Assembly (NCBI RefSeq): GCF_036370855.1
Contig: NC_088102.1
Location: 44,057,835 to 44,121,834 of the forward strand
Length of the DNA: 64,000 nucleotides
Direction: 5' to 3'
DNA from: Dromaius novaehollandiae
Taxonomy: Eukaryota; Chordata; Aves; Casuariiformes; Dromaiidae
Notes under the pieces: generated by a model
Seen by the model: the letters and a program-made list of their open reading frames with translations, nothing else
What the model was told of the DNA's origin: nothing
Database searches by the model: none
Program-made: the position numbers and the translations under genes
Shown here: positions 1 through 15,010 of the stretch, piece after piece
How positions within the stretch are numbered: the first letter of the stretch is position 1
Layout of the letters: each line of letters starts with the position of its first letter

Positions 1-3000
1 AAGAAGAAGAGTTGTCTGTTAGTCTAAGTTTTGAGATGTTGGCTCATGCTTCTCTAAAGCCTCCTGTTCTACACCCAGCCTTATCCATTTGCCACTTCAG
101 GCTGGTATTCTCGTATCCCCCCCTTTACTTGTGCTGTTAGTCTCTTTAAGCCTTCAGGAAAGCCAGTGGCCTGTAACCACTGTGGGGAGTGCGAGTAAAA
201 TATTTGGGTTTCTTCTGTTAGTGCCAATTTGGTCTTCTTGCTTGTGCTACCACTGGAGCACCTTTTCAGCTTCTTGCCACAGACACAGACCAAGTACAAG
301 CAAGCAAAGTATCATATCCTGTAAGTAAAGTTTGATTCAGACTGCTGCCTCTGATTCATAATCAAGCTTATCTGTGTCCACCCAACTAGAGTAGCTTCTT
401 GTATGTGTGTTCTTATCAAATGCAAGGTAATTTGATTAATTTCAGTTTACAGTGAAAGAGGATTAGTTGGTTTGCATTACCTCGCATTTCCCAGTGATAA
501 GCACAAACCACAGCTCAGCAGATACTGCACAAGTGTCCAAGCCATAGTACCTTGTGAGCTGGTAACATGATATGGTGGCAGATCTTGAAACTTTAAAATA
601 ACTGTGTGAGTTTAGCAAACGGGTGAGGAGGTGTTTCTTTGTTTCTTAGTTAACCTCTGTTTAAAACTTAGTGAACCTTTTCTGACTGTAGTTTTGAAAA
701 GCCTTGCAGACTCAACCATCTGTAATTGTATTCAGAAATACTGTAATGATGACAGCCAATTGCTTGGACAGCATGGTTTTCCTATGGTTGCTTGCTCTTC
801 GTTCAAAGTTCCAGGGTGATCCGTGAGCATCAGTGCAGAAGTCTGATCAGTCCAATTTTCCTAAGAATCCATCCAGGATTTTCTGGACAGAACCTAATGC
901 CCTTTATTTAGGGCTTTGTGTAGCAATAGAAAAATGAAAAAAGGCTAGTCTCAAGATATTCTCTGGCAGGCAGTTAAATTATACTAACCTGCGTTGTCAA
1001 CACACGTCATGCAGCAGGAGAAGTTAGCGCTCTCTAATCACTTTACTTGCGTTCAGTCTTCTACTTTTCACTTAGACTTGACTCATTGGAGTACTTGCCA
1101 GCTGGCCTAGCTAGCTTGTCATGTTATCTGTTGTGTCGCTTTGACCACTCTGACTCCCTTGCATGAATAACAACCATTTAATTAGGATATTATGGGAAGC
1201 TGGACCTGGCTGCAGGTCTCTGTTAAAAGCGTCACCACCTGTTCTTGAGATGAACAGCTACATTGCCTTATTTCCAAAAAGCTCATGTAACAGGAGCTAA
1301 CTTTTCAAATGAGATTATTATTTTTTGGTGAAGAAAACAACTTTTTCTTCCTCTCCCTCCCTCCCAGGAGATCTGGTATTAAAATATTCAGCTGTCTCAT
1401 TTCTTAACATGTAATTTGTCAGGAAGTGAGTTTCCATTAAATTCTTGATAATTAGCATACTTGGACTTTGATAGACATTTTTCCTTTTTGCAACAATATT
1501 TTTTTCCTTAGGCTCATTATCTGCATGCAAGATCAGTCAGCTAGATCTCTGTCTATCAGACATCTTTTTCTTAGTTCATTTTTCACCACTTTGAGACCAG
1601 TAAGTGTTGCAATGAATTACTGCACTGGATCTCAAATTTTAAATGGATCATGGGTGAAATGAGTTAGGAAGGCTCTGGCTAGAACATGCTAAATACTTCT
1701 ACCTTTCATGCTACCTGTTTTAAAATTATGCTTTTCCCTGTTTCCTGTGCTAAAAAAGGGAGAGCGGGTGTTCAGGCCTGGATATGCTGCTGGTCAGCAG
1801 TGGGGTGTGCTGGAGGTGGTATTTAGAGAGCCCTAGACCATTAAAACAGGAAATACCCTACAAAGCTGCCGGTAGGACTTAAGGCCACCTATCTATGAAC
1901 TTTATGCCTAGCTCTAGCTGGGTTTATCGAGTTTGTCACTATCACAGGCACTGGATTCAACTAATTTTTTTTATTATTCATCGCAATGCGTTCTTTGAAT
2001 AAATGGAGTTTTCCGTTGCTGTTGCAGCTGCTTCCTCAAAGGAGCTGGATATAAATGTACAGCCTCTTTTTCTGAACATGCTGCCTAAGAAGCACATGGA
2101 CATGGCTGTATTAACATAAAGATCACTTCATGTTTATTGCTGATCCACTGGCCTTTTCTCCCATGGGGGCCTGTTGTGAAAGCTTTTGAAAGTGCAAACA
2201 CCGCTGCAAATTCTCAAGTAGTTCTGTCCAGCAGCTTGTCAAGATGTCAAAGGAGGAGACAACTGAGGCAAAAATCCAAGGCTTTCCCCCAGTGTCATCC
2301 ATGGTAATGTCTAGTAAGTTTTACCCCAGGGTAATGCTGAAATAGAGGATATATTAAATATGAGGTAGGAAAAATAGTGAGGAGGTAGCTAATCCCACTC
2401 AGCCATGGGCTAGAGAGAGCTTTCTGCTATGCGTAGGGTATGAATCAATCACAGCTGGCCGCAATGGGCCATCCAGTCACATTAACTTCAAAGGGGTTCT
2501 TAGCAGTTTATGGTTCTCTCAGGCATGCTAATACCTTCCAGGAGCAGAAAGAAGAGGAAAGGATACTCAGAGGGGGCCAACTGGGTTGCCCATTTGACAG
2601 TTAGTGAGAGGAGATTAAGGGAAAAGTGAGAATTGCCATGGTTCTACATAAGTATATCCCTCAGTGAAGGAGCGTGGAGGCTCTGGGGTGCTCTCACAGT
2701 AAGGCTGGAAACATGGACCGCAAATGACATTAAAAGCTCTGCTAAAAGTCAAATTTTATCAGACTCTTCCGTGCATGTGTGCTGTGGTCACAGTGCCTGG
2801 TGTAAGATACTGTGTAGCTCCCACTTTGAAACCAGGACAGAGAAATGGCATATGGAAAGCAAGGGAGACTCTGCCTGGCCTGCTTTACATCCCTTCGATC
2901 TGGACTGCAGATGGAAGAATGAGCCAGCTCTTTGGACTTTCCTGGCCCCAAGCAGCACGTCTGTTGATGGGCCTCAGGTCCCCTATTTGCAACTGATCTG

Positions 3001-6000
3001 AATCTTGTGCACTTCAAAGGTACCGCTGCAAAAGATAATCCCTTGCTATGCCTCAGCCCATGGCTGCTGGCAGGCTCACTTTAAAAGAGATAGAGCAAAC
3101 TTTGCAAATAATACTGGTGGATTTTGGTTCCTGTCCCTCTTTCACATACCCAAGCCTTGCTCCTACCACTGCCTAGTTAGTGAAATGTATGTTAAGAGAA
3201 GGAAAGCATATGAAAATCAATCTAGAAGTTGCCTATAAACTAAAGAACAAAGGGTCGCACTGTGACCTGTCCGTAATTCCAGTATTCCCCGCCTTTGGGA
3301 AGCTTCATTCTTCAGTACCGGCTGTTGGGGGAACAGGGCAAGGAACAGACCACAGATTAACAGGTCATGAGCGTTTGCTGCTGGATTACTCTCTTCAAAT
3401 ACAAATACTGGTGTAGGACCGTGTCTGAGGCGATCAGACTTCTGGTTCAGGTAGGTGAGTTGCATAAAAGCATGGGGCTGAAAGGTTAGCTGAGGACAAG
3501 AGCAAGCTGCTTTCTCTGTTGAGGTGGCTGGATGCCACTGGACGTAGGCGTGAGGTCGCAGGCAATTTACTTGCAAGCACGCTGCAGAGGGGAGCTGGCA
3601 CACAGCTGCTAGCTAATCAAAGGCAAGGCTGTTCCTTTCTCTCCTTCAGGAGGGGACCCTGTCCTGGTTTCTAAGCTGCTGCAAGCCGAGTGGCTGCTTT
3701 TAACAGACAGAAAATGGTTCTGGGCAATTGAATTAGGATTGCGTTATTAGTCCATCTGTGCAATATGCTGTGTTTATTGACAGTCTGGTTAGAGTGGCCG
3801 GAGCTTGTTAAAGGTAAAGTGTTTCCTACTGTTGGATTTTGGGAGTTCTCCACCTGTTAACAGGAAGCACTGCTGGAGAAAGGGCTCTCTTTAGGCTAGA
3901 GAGGCACCCCGTATGGACCGTCTGGACACTGGAAGCTTCTTCGTTGTTATTTGTTCTGACTTTCTGGGGGGGGCTGAGGTGTGTGGGAGAGGATCGTCAG
4001 AGAGTGGGATTTGGTTGTGCAGTTTGGTGTGAGACGTGCACGCTCCCCTTCACCCGCCCATGGCAGCAGACAGCTGTTGGGTGGTGGCTCCGGGGAGGGA
4101 CTCTCTTTCTCTCACGTTTCTAAGGGTTGCCTGGTAGGATCTGATGTGCGGCAACCATAAGCCGAAGGCAGTCTGGGAATGTCATTCTGTCTGTGGGGTA
4201 TCTTTGTGAATGACGCGCATGCATCAGAGGGAAGTGTGTGTGCTGCCGTGCTGCATCAGAAGGGCTGTGCGTGACCTTTTGCAGCAGGTTTTCTGCGTGT
4301 GCTGTAGGCATCAAGCTCTTGCCTGTGACAGTAGCCTTACTGTGGTATTTGAGATGGAAAGCTTATCTTTGAGGACGATCGCTAAGAGACTGGGGAGCAA
4401 ATACAGCGATTGCTTATGCGACGAGTACATGGCTTTTTGAAGACAGCAGGTGCATTCTGTTGTCTGGGGAACAGAAAAATGGTTGGAATCATAACTCTTT
4501 ACCAAAACCATGATTATCCTTTAGTCTTATGTCTTCCCTAGAATCCCTTATTTTAGAGCATGGCTATCAGCGCACTCACATTCTCCTTGCCAGCATCAGA
4601 TATTTATTTTTGTATATCAGGGCTATGTGTAGTGGTCTAATCGTGTGCCTGTCAGTAATTTTGATGTGTTGTTTTCAGCGTTGGGTCCCATTAAATGAGC
4701 TTGATTGCTGCACATTACGAGACAACATAGGATGTCTTTATTTTTCTTTGCTAGCTGTATCTTTGTTTTTAGTGAAGACACCTTGCAGAGAGAAGCAGCA
4801 GCGATGGTATAAGAGGGTGTGGGACTTACTTAGGAGAATAAGTGTTGAAAAGCCAGATATGTATAACTTGACTATAAAGCAATTTATAAGACACTGTTAC
4901 TGTTTTCAGAGCCTGGTAGTAACAGGGAGAGATGGTTTAGAATGGTCTAAAGGAGGTTCGATTTAGGAAAAGGATCAAGTATCAGAATTCTTTGTGACAG
5001 GGATGTATAAAGCCATCACCCTGAATAAAAAGTGGCTCTATCCCTTTACTTGTACAAAATACAAAGTAGGATTAATATGTGAAACAGCACTGCATAACAC
5101 AGAGGTGTGTTTAACCCTTGTAGATTTTATATCATTAGTGAACCAGAGTTGTGAAGCAATTCCGGTTGCTTGAACTTCAAACTTAAAGGTCCTGTCTTGA
5201 GCATTGCAAGGATTCTTATTGCGGCTAGTTATTTTCAAAGGAATCAGAAGGAACTACACCTCAAACTCTCACCGGACCTCAGTCAGCAACTTGGAAAAGC
5301 CCAAATTTTAAGCAGTATAGTTTGTGCTGGCCCGAAGGGTGGTGTGAACCTTGAAATGCTGCTATCTGCAGTTACCTGGCAGTGGCCAGAGGCAACACAG
5401 CATGGAAAGAGGAGAACAATAAAGTTGCATAAAAATTTGCTATTTTTGAGAGCATGTGCATTGCCATAATATGCCAGTCTTGCACAGGAGCTCTCTTCAT
5501 TGACAGCTGAGAAACTCTAAAATTCAGTCCATATGAAAATGAACAACACCGGCTAGAGACAGCCTGCATTTCTAGAGATCAAACCTCAAAAAGCCAAAGA
5601 TCACATAAAATGTCTGCATCATATATTCATGCTCCCCATCTGGAAGAAGGAAGAGTTTAAAAAAAGAAAGCTAGACTAGGAAATCCAATCCATCCAGTTA
5701 CTACAGAGAGAGAAGACTGTAGAATATCATTGCACTTTGAAATTGGTATTCTCATAGACCCTGATGTATTTGTGATGATTTGCAAGTAACCTGACAGTGC
5801 ATGAAATAATTGTCTTTGTAGATACAAAACAACATTGACATCCACTTTGAAATTTAAATGACAGAAACACAGTAGAGTTCTTTTAGATGCATAACCTTGG
5901 TGCACTGACTTACTTATTTTTTCTTTATAATAGGTTAATTACTTGAACAGGTATTAGTTAAAGAGGTTTCCATTTTGCTACAAAGCAGTAAGGCCCGTGT

Positions 6001-7863
6001 AAAACTCTGTGTTCTTGAACAGTTACAGTAAAATGCTTCCCAGTCTGTGTATAAAATATGACCTAAAAACAAAGTGATTTAATTGCCTGGGTGTAAATAA
6101 TTGCTCTCCAGGAAATGCTTTGTTTGGCCTGTCCTGTTGCCACTGTGAAATGCAAATCACAAAGCAAATAGCAATAAAGAATAGTCTCATTTGGTTATTT
6201 GCTGGTCTGGTGTCACTGATGCACATCCAGCAGCTTTGATAGCCAGTCGGAAAGCTCCATTTGTGTCCAGTGTCTTTAATGCCATTTCCTAGCAATAAAC
6301 AGTTGTATTTGAGGAGAAACGTTCATTGAATGGTTTTGTCCTTTTCAGCATCTCAGTTTTGCTATTGTGTGGTATCTGCAGATGAGCAGGGAGTTACTCA
6401 ATATTTATAGGTTTATTTTATCAGGTAAAATGTTTGTTAAAGAGAGTTCCCTAACATATGATAAAATCTTTATTCAAAGCTATGAAGTGATGATAGAATT
6501 TGATGATCCTTCTAACACATTCAGTAGGAAACCATTTTACCTCTCCAATGAAGACTATTGCTGCCCTAATTGTGAATTGTTATACTCTAAATAGTAGAAC
6601 TTAATCTCGTCTAATCTCGGTATCAATACGTGCTTTATCAGTCTTGTCAGATGGCATTCATGAGGGGGGCATTCAATTTCATGCCATTTTAAGCAATTTC
6701 ACTGGCAAAGCACAGAGATTCACAATGTGTTTAAATGGAAAATGGAAATTCTCAGTAAAAACTTGTTAAAATCTCATTTGAGTTAGCACATAGTCCTCTG
6801 TGGGACATGCCTCTCTGTATAATTCTAGCCCTTTCTCTAGCAGCATCCTTCAGCTCTGTTCTCAGAATTGCTTTGTAGAAGAACATTGGTTTTAGTTTTA
6901 TGTTCAACATCCCAGTTGCTGGATTCAGTAATGGAAGTAAATTCACGGTATAAAATACACAGAATGGAGAATGTCAAGACAAACTCAGCTGCCTGGTGAG
7001 CTCTAGTTGTTAGCCAGAGCTAATGAAGAATGTGCTATGTTGTAGGTACTTTAAAATCTGTTATTTTCCAGAAATTCAACACAACAGTTGCACAGTCAGT
7101 ATAATCTTTGGTAGAGGGGGAGGACTGGTTACATTGCCATCTGTGGCTTTACTTGGGTCAGGATGTGCACTGAATCCAAGTGCTGTCTGGGGAAAACATT
7201 TTCAAGTCCTGACAGCAGTATATGTGTGAGCACATGTGCAATGAAATAAATTTGCTCTTATGCTATAAAATGTGGCAAGTTACCACTGTAGCCTGGAAGA
7301 ATGTGCTCCGGTAGGAGATTGAGCAGTATAGAGAGACTTTTTCATATGATCCCAAATTAAAGTAATCCGCATGTTCTCCTTTCATTCTTGAGACAGTTTG
7401 ACCAAGGTTGTGGCAGACCTACTGCCCTGCTGGTGTTTTCCACAATACAGATGTGAGGATTGCGTATGAGCCAGGAAGGAATATTTGTTTACAAGGAATA
7501 CTTACTTTCTCTCTCTTCCTTCTTTTTCTTTCTCCACCTGCAGCACAAGCGAATAAATCGATAATAAGTGAAAAAATACCACTTAGGTTTATTGTTTAAT
7601 TCCCTCACTGCTTGATTTCTAGAGAACATAGGTCTTGTTTAAAGCAGTCCCCAAGCAACAATCTGTCTGTAATTCATGCTCCCTTTTCTTTCCAAGACAT
7701 CATAGGAAGCCCCAGGTCTTCACAGAGATGAGTCTTTCCGAGGTTGAGAATATATCCTTGTTACCCTTAAGCGTAATCAGAATGTTTTCTCTTCCTGGAC
7801 AATATACACGTAATGGGAACGTGAATTCCAACAAAATCACATTTGGCCTGAAATAGGTCTTTC
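1..7863. other. Non-coding stretch, no gene seen
   Basis: About 7.9 kb of AT-rich sequence. All open frames are short (145 codons or fewer). None resembles a known protein, and none shows a convincing run of splice sites with codon-like composition. The longest frame, at 4529-4966 (+), is rich in Leu, Phe and Cys, as expected for chance AT-rich sequence. The stretch around 6.0-6.3 kb is annotated separately as a possible conserved regulatory element. It may be intergenic or intronic to the downstream TMEM263-like gene. Confidence 0.6.
6040..6310. promoter_or_regulatory. Candidate conserved non-coding element
   Basis: AT-rich sequence without an ORF, with dense transcription-factor-like words. 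It contains a perfect POU octamer ATGCAAAT at 6150-6157, and TAAT/ATTA-containing words and AATAAA-like words nearby. No repeat family was recognised here. This composition is typical of developmental enhancers in amniote gene deserts, but conservation cannot be tested from one sequence, so this is inference only. Confidence 0.25.
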
Positions 7864-8005
7864 GGGCCAGATTTTTCAAAAGTTCTTAGCATTAGGGTAA
7901 TACTTGGCTCCTATTGAGAATCTGGCTGTCTCTTTCTGTGGGAAATAAATTATTTTGAAAATCTGGCCCCTATTTGTGCTTGGTGAGCACTTCTGAAAAT
8001 ATGGC
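7864..8005. mobile_element. MITE-like palindromic DNA transposon remnant
   Basis: Imperfect terminal inverted repeats are visible. The left end, GGGCCAGATTTTTCAAAAG, starts at 7864. The right end, TTTTGAAAATCTGGCCC, lies at 7953-7969 and is its near-exact reverse complement. A third, more decayed copy of the right end (GAGCACTTCTGAAAATATGGC) follows at 7985-8005, so the unit may be compound or nested. I associate these ends with short non-autonomous elements frequent in turtle, crocodilian and bird DNA. The family name is not asserted. Confidence 0.6.
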
Positions 8006-11000
8006 ACTTTCTGTCTAAACCTGGCAGGCAGAACATGCTTCAGACATTGCTGTGCAGACATCTCATTTCATGTCTTACTGCAGAAATCACTGAAATCAGG
8101 AGAGACAGGAATGCAGCTGGCAATTTATGCTAGCCAGTCTTTTTAGCTGTCTGGACCTTGATGAAAGCACCACCTCAATTTGATAATACTAACAGCTAAG
8201 CCTGGTTTCATTTTTGCTTCCACAGAATTTTGTGTAAAAGAGATCAGAAAAAAAGCTGGAATCATAACTAAGAACTAAAAGAGGAAGTCAGAGCAGGAAA
8301 TGGACTTGTCATGTCCCATCATTTGCAAGTGCATCTTAGTCTTCAGTTGTTCTACACTTTATATTCTTTTTCCATTTGTCCATTCTTTTTCCAAGGCTGA
8401 TAACCAAGAATAGCCTTGCCTGTGATATCCCTGTCTGTGCCAGCTGTGCACTGTTTCTGAGCAGATACTGCCCTTTGCAGCATGTTGTCATACTGTGCAA
8501 CTTTCATGATGGGCAACTACCCACCAAAGGCTACATGTACAGCACCAAAATTTATTACATCGGTGACCTCGCTTAATTCTCCAGGGATGGAAGGTTAGCG
8601 CACTAATTTGTGATAACAATTTACCTTCTGCATTGGTACTATTTCAAAATACCTTTTGCATTTCAGGGAATGTCTTGAATTCAATACATTTAAATAATTT
8701 TATATGATTTTAGGTTCTATAAGGTAAATTTGTTGCCAGGATAAAATGTGTTCAAGTACTTCAGAAAGAAGGGTTTGTTTGAGCTGGTGTTCATTTTGGG
8801 AAGATTAATGAGGCCACTGATCCCATTAATTTGTTATTGAACCTTAACTTCCTATAATGGGTCAGACATCCCTACTTTCAGCCTCAGGACAAGTTTACTC
8901 AGTGAGCAAATTCTCATCTTGTTGTATAATATCTTTCTCCAGGAAAGTTCCATTCATCTTTAGCATCTGGTTTTAATAGGGCCCCTGTTTTATATCCAGT
9001 CCTACATCTGTGTAACTTGAGCTGTAGAGGCAGGTTACACAACTTAGGCAGGGTCCCACGGCACATCTTGAGACCTGATAGCTCCCCAGTTCTCAGTACT
9101 GTAATGTAAGCGTGAGGAGACCTGTGTTTGTTGAGTCATATGTAATACCATTTTCAGTCTGAATCCACCTTGAGTCACAGCTTTTCTAGTGCATATGTAC
9201 ACATAGACACACACATGAAATGTTTTAGAGTACTCAAAACACTCTAACCTGCCTTCACTTAAGACAGACTCAAAGAGAGTTACCACTACTCTAAAAGTTT
9301 TTGTGTGGTCTAAAGCACAAAAACTCAAGCTCAGTCTGTAGCATGCATGGAGGTGTAATTTAGTTCAGCCTACTGTGAAAATGAGTTAAGCTGTGTTTGT
9401 TACAGTTAAAGCAGCTGTGCTGACATTAGTGTCTCATTAAGCTGTACTGACATAATTGGGAGTATGAGCCTTTAAGCATGTGATTCTGGCAAAACTCTCA
9501 TTGGTCATGTGAGGTATTTCTGTTCAAGTATTATTGTAATAGAACTGTTTGCTTTTCAGTAATGCATTTGTTCACCTTCCTGGTTTCTCTATCCTTCTGC
9601 AACAAACAGAGCCTGCATGTCTTCCTTTGTAAGAGAAGCTCTTCAGAAAGACCTCCTCAGACAGCCCTGAAAAGTACTGCATGCTGTAACTGTGCCACAT
9701 CAATCAGGGTGGCTTTTCATCAGATATCCGCTGTTGCCATCGGCAGTTATTTTGTCTGTACGCCTTTTCCAATCATTAGGGTGGCAGTCAGACCCCTTGT
9801 GAGATGGACAGTACAGTTACGCTTTTCCATGTCTGGTTAGAGTATTCCGAAGCCTGAGTACGTTGTCTCATTGTCTGTGCCACAATGGAGAGAGCATCAA
9901 AGTTAAGGGTGAGGGGGAAGGGAGGAAGTGAATGAGGAAATAAATAGACTTTTTCCTTTTGAAAGTGTTCTGACAATTCATCTTTCATCTCCAGGCAAAT
10001 AATGTCCTTTGACATTTTTTTCACCTTCAGGAACTCACAGGTGTTGAGTGGTGAGCCTGGTTTCAGTCCATTAAGCGCCTGCAGGAAGCTGCCGTCTTGT
10101 CTGAGCTCTCATCTTTTTGTCCTTTCTGAAGGTGCAGAGATTTTCTGCACCATGCTGCCCAAAGCTGAGGTGCAGTCCTACAAAAGCAGGTGTTGTGTGA
10201 CAGTCAAGGTGCAACATACCACCTCCCAGTGATCTGGTTTTCCAGGTTTTCTAGGGAAAAACAAAAAGTGCCTTCATTTGCATTCCCCTGTATATTTGTA
10301 ACCCCTTTACCAGACCTTTTGCACGTACCATCTGTACAACCTACCAGCTTACTGTGTCCCCTTGATACTCTTCTTGTCTTCCATGCCCTGAAGGCATGTG
10401 ATGTTGTAATTGTATTCAACAGCTCATGCTCTCTTCTGTGCTCTGTGGTTTGTTAAACTGCTGCTGTCCCATCACACAAGATGCCTTCTGTCTTGACTCT
10501 CTTCATGTCAGACTTAAACATTATCTGCTATGTGGGAAACATTGCCATTCTTATCTGGTTGTTTGGGCTGGTCTTTTGCCATACTATTTGCACTTCTAAA
10601 GGACCAGAATTTCTTTTAGCTTCTTGTTCTAAAAAAATTCTTTCTAGCAGTCTCTAAGTTCATGTTTTCCAGTGGGACTTTTCTATTAAGGGATGTTATT
10701 TATATACAAATATATATTAAGCATGAGAAGGATGTACCTTGCTGAAAGTGTATTGACTATAACTTAAAAGGTTTTGTTTTAAGGCTTCTATTTTAGTTTC
10801 TGTATGCTTTTTATCTCTTACGTTACATGGAACAGTTTCCTCTGATGCCCTCTGCTTTGGGGAAAATTTGTCATTGAACTTTTGGGTTCCAACCTTCTCC
10901 TGTGTCTTTTATCCTGTATCTTGTAATTTTAAAGGATTTCATTAGCCACTTATGAATATTGCTTTAGCTAGGAGCTACTCTACTTCATAAGCCTTTGTAA

Positions 11001-14000
11001 AATCTTTTAAAGCCTAGTCTTTCTTATGCTGGCTCTTAAAAGGCTCCATTTGGCACTTGAACCAAAAATATTGGTCTTGTTTAAGTCTGCATCTTCCCTT
11101 CAACTCTTTGGATGAGAAGTACTTTTAGGATTTTTCCAGGATTCATGTATCTTTCTTTTATTAGCACTTTACAAGGCTCTTTCACTCACACCTACAGTTT
11201 TGGAGTTCTCTCTCTTGCCCTTCTTCCCCAAGGAATTCTTGCCGCACACCCTGTGTCCTGGTGTCTCTGGAGTCTGGGCAAAAAAGAGAAGATGCTCCCA
11301 GCTGGGAGCCTGTTCTTCACATTGTCTGTGTTTCTTCTCCCTTTTAGCTGGGATCTCCATTTCCTAAGCAAATGTGGTTGCAGGACCAAATTTTTCTAGT
11401 GTCTTTGATTTCAATTTAGGATCCTGCGTTCTTGTGTAACTTCCTAGAACAGCTCATCTTCTCCAGAAGCTGTGCTGCTTTTGCTAATACTACTTAACTG
11501 CAGGTAAATAATGATCTTCTGGGCACTGTGCTTCTTATTAAATATTTATATTACGGTAGCACATAAAGGCTGTAATTGGGATCTAATTGTGCTGATTTAT
11601 TCAGACAAGTTCTGAGACCTTTGGTGCTACTAACTCTATAGCTAGCAACCCTCCTACACGTCCTTGTCCTTCACTGTCATTTTCCTTGGTCAGGTCAGCA
11701 CATGATTCCCTGATGTGGAAATGGAATGGCCAAAAACCACAGTGTGCCGACAGCTCTGTGCAGTTGTTCTCCATTCATCCCTTCTGTGATTTATTCTTGG
11801 ATTATACAAAAAGAAGGGGACAGGCCAGTCGCTCTTCTGAATTCCTCTGTAAATTTTTGCCCTCGTCAGTGTATCTCTTATATTTCTGTTGATTATAAAG
11901 ATTGTCAGGCAGCCCAGGTGAGCAACTGATTTCTTCCCTTGCACACAATGCAAATTGCTTCTCAGCGTAAACTACATAGCTCAGCTGCTGTCACTGCCTT
12001 ATACATGTTGAAGAATCTGAATACCTTTCCCACTTAAAAAAAATTAATCTTCTTTAATCCTGGCAGCATTGTAAGGTCCAAAGATGTTTTACATTATGTA
12101 CGGGTAGGATTATGGCTTATTTGTTAGGAGACAGGAAAGATTGATTTTTTTTTTTTTTCCGTTGCATCCCTGGTAGTTTTTTCTTTGCTGCAGTCCTGGT
12201 TGATGCTTTTTCTTCTGCTCAGCCTTACTGCTGAAGGTGAAGATATAACCCTCAATATGAAAAGTAAATGCCTCAAGTTCTGCTGAAAGCAGCAAACTAG
12301 CACCACTGTTTCTCTGACAGAGATGTAGTCTTCCAAATGAAGCTGCGCAAGATGATCTGTCCTTACACCCTCCACTCTCCTGTCAGACACTGTATTATCA
12401 TCTTAAGTTTTCATTGTTTTAATGGTAGCTCTGGTCTGGGAGAAAGAGAATTTCAGATCCACAGACAGACGCATGCTTATCAATAACCCCTTCCCACCTT
12501 AGGATTTCCTTAAACTCTTAAGTCTAGTTGTCAGTACAAATCTGTCATATCTTAGACAGCAAATCACTCTAAGGCAAAGCAGAAGAAATTCTCAGTGTGA
12601 AGTGCCTGTAAATCCTCCTTATACAGATAGGGATACTGCAAGATGTGCCTTGCTTCATCTCCCTAGATGATTGAGAATGGAGCTTTGTTGACAAGCCGTA
12701 GACCAGTTGTTTATTTTAAGAAAGTGGGACAGAATACAGTGGTATGTTACAGAGCAAAGCCATCTAGCAGAAGTAATGAAGTCAGTTTGGGTATAACACA
12801 GTTGTTTTTAACTTTGCCTTTTTTCTTTTTTTGTCTTAAGGGCTAAAAATTATTTGGCTCCCAGTCACAGCTCAGTAAGTTCCATTTGTAGAACATGATT
12901 GCTGAGATTTGAGATGGGACCAAGTCCAGGGAAAGTTTTAAGAGTTTAGGAAGTTTCTGTCTAGATTCTAAAACGAATGTGAAACTATTGGTATCAGGAA
13001 AAGGTGGAGCAGAGTATGGATTCTTCAAAATTTGAAAAAAAAACCCACAAATAGCAAGCCTGGTGCAACACTGAAGATCTCCACAATTTACATAACTGGT
13101 GTGGAAAGGGGAAATTACGAACATGAGAAAAGAGTAAGCAGTACAAAACTAAGACTTTCAGCAGTTCAGTCTGGGAAAACTTCTGATGTGATTTAGTGAC
13201 TGGTAAGTAATCAACAAGGAAGACAGAGGGAAAGAAAGGCAATCTAAAAAAATCCCCAATAGCAAGCAAACAATAAAAACAGAAATCAGTAACTATATGG
13301 CCATGCAGAAGAGCATGATGACAGTCTCAGATGCCTGGAATGAGGATTCTCCATCTAGAAAGAGAATTTAATGAAATCTCTGACGTAACCAGACACTGAA
13401 ATTGTAAATTGGGTACACTTAGATCAAGGCGTGGCCATAAATGTCTCCCTCGTGCTGAGTCTTGCTTTCTGCAGAGTGTGCAGAGTCCAGCTAGGTGACA
13501 GACAGGCACCTGCAGAATGAGGCGGAGGTCTGGTCCGGTCTGAGCGGGAGCACTTGTGCCCTCTCTTCTCAATGCCTGCAGATGGCTCTGTCTAGTGGTG
13601 TGGGGGATCCAAGCCTGATATGATGTAGTTCCTGGGATCCTGTTTTTAGACTGACTCTGCTGGGGTACCCCATAAAGCCACTATTCACATCCATGCTAAC
13701 CCAACGTTCAAGTTTGCAGAAGCAAATGGGGCAGAGACTAGTTAGCCAAGCAATAGCCACAGATATGAAAGGTGGGAAGCCGGAGGAACATTCCTCTCCT
13801 TCCTAAAGAATTACTATTGGTCAGGTATGAGATAAGCTTGTGTTCTGGCTGCTATCAGGTTCATGTCCTCAAATACCTTGCTCCTGAAGACATTCATGCC
13901 AGCTTTGTGAAGTTAAAACAGTTCTGCTTTGTTACTGTGAACTGAAGTGCATTGTTCATCAAAAGAACTGGTCTAAAATGCACGGAGTGCTTTCCCTGCC

Positions 14001-14469
14001 AGTGGGTTTTTATCCTTGTTGTGCAGGAATCAAAGAATGAGATGATAATTCTGCCCTCCATGTGTCTCTGGTGAGACTGCCAAGAAAAAGGCACCCAATT
14101 AGCATCTGCAGCATTTAGATTTTTACTGTGTAGACTCTTGCCTAACGAGGAACCGGTCTGAATCTGTCCCCATTTCACAAAGAGCCCATTCCAGCAACCT
14201 AAAGCTGAGAAGTTTTATATCTACTTCCTCTCTTCCTGATCCCCCCAGTTCCCCTGTACACATCATTTCAAATAAAGAACCTGTTACGGTAGTAATGTGA
14301 ATATGAGCCTGTGCGACAAGAATCCAGAGAGGCGAGACTGCCATGCCACTTAAAAAGGGGGAAGAAGGAAGTGTTGCTTCCCTGCCCCCCCATATCTTTT
14401 CTAGGCTGCCACCTTCTGTCCCCTGCGTACAGTATCTGCCATCTGCGTGAGTGTAATTTAGTGGCAATT

Positions 14470-15010
14470 AAGGAGTGAGTGGGAGCCATAAGCTCATTTC
14501 ATTTAGAACCTGGAAATGGGCTCCTGGGAGTCCAGAGAGGGTACCGGCTGCTTTCGCAGCACAAAAGCTTCTCCACCCCACTGCTGTAATTCTAACCACC
14601 AAACTCCCGATCTCAAAATTCAATGCCAGCTCAGATTTACAGAGCATTAAGCGACTGAATTAAATCCTCAGCATTCAGTTGGCGTCAGCCTGACTGAGTA
14701 AAGGATTTCACGGGCTGGGGTGCTCTACAAGGCCATAATTTATAACATTATGCAGAAGCTGCTCCTCTGAGTTTTATTTTGACTTGCTGCAATTTCTTTT
14801 TATTAAGGCCCCAATAGTATTTGCTGTTTTTCTGTTTACTTTGATGTGGGAGTTTTAGATTAAATCTAAATAAATAAATGAGGTCTAAAATTAAATTAGG
14901 TTTCATTTGCATGAGTTGGGGAGTGAAGTGCATCTTTCTTTCACCATATGAAACCTAACAGACCCGTTAACCATCACAGAGCCCAAAGTTGCTCATGAGA
15001 AAAATGACAT
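14470..15010. promoter_or_regulatory. Candidate conserved non-coding element
   Basis: Long run of AT-rich, low-CpG sequence containing a perfect inverse octamer ATTTGCAT at 14905-14912. Several homeodomain-like words surround it (CCATAATTTATAA near 14733, AAATTAAATTAGG near 14888). No ORF or repeat was recognised. It resembles vertebrate developmental CNEs by composition, but this rests on pattern only. Confidence 0.28.
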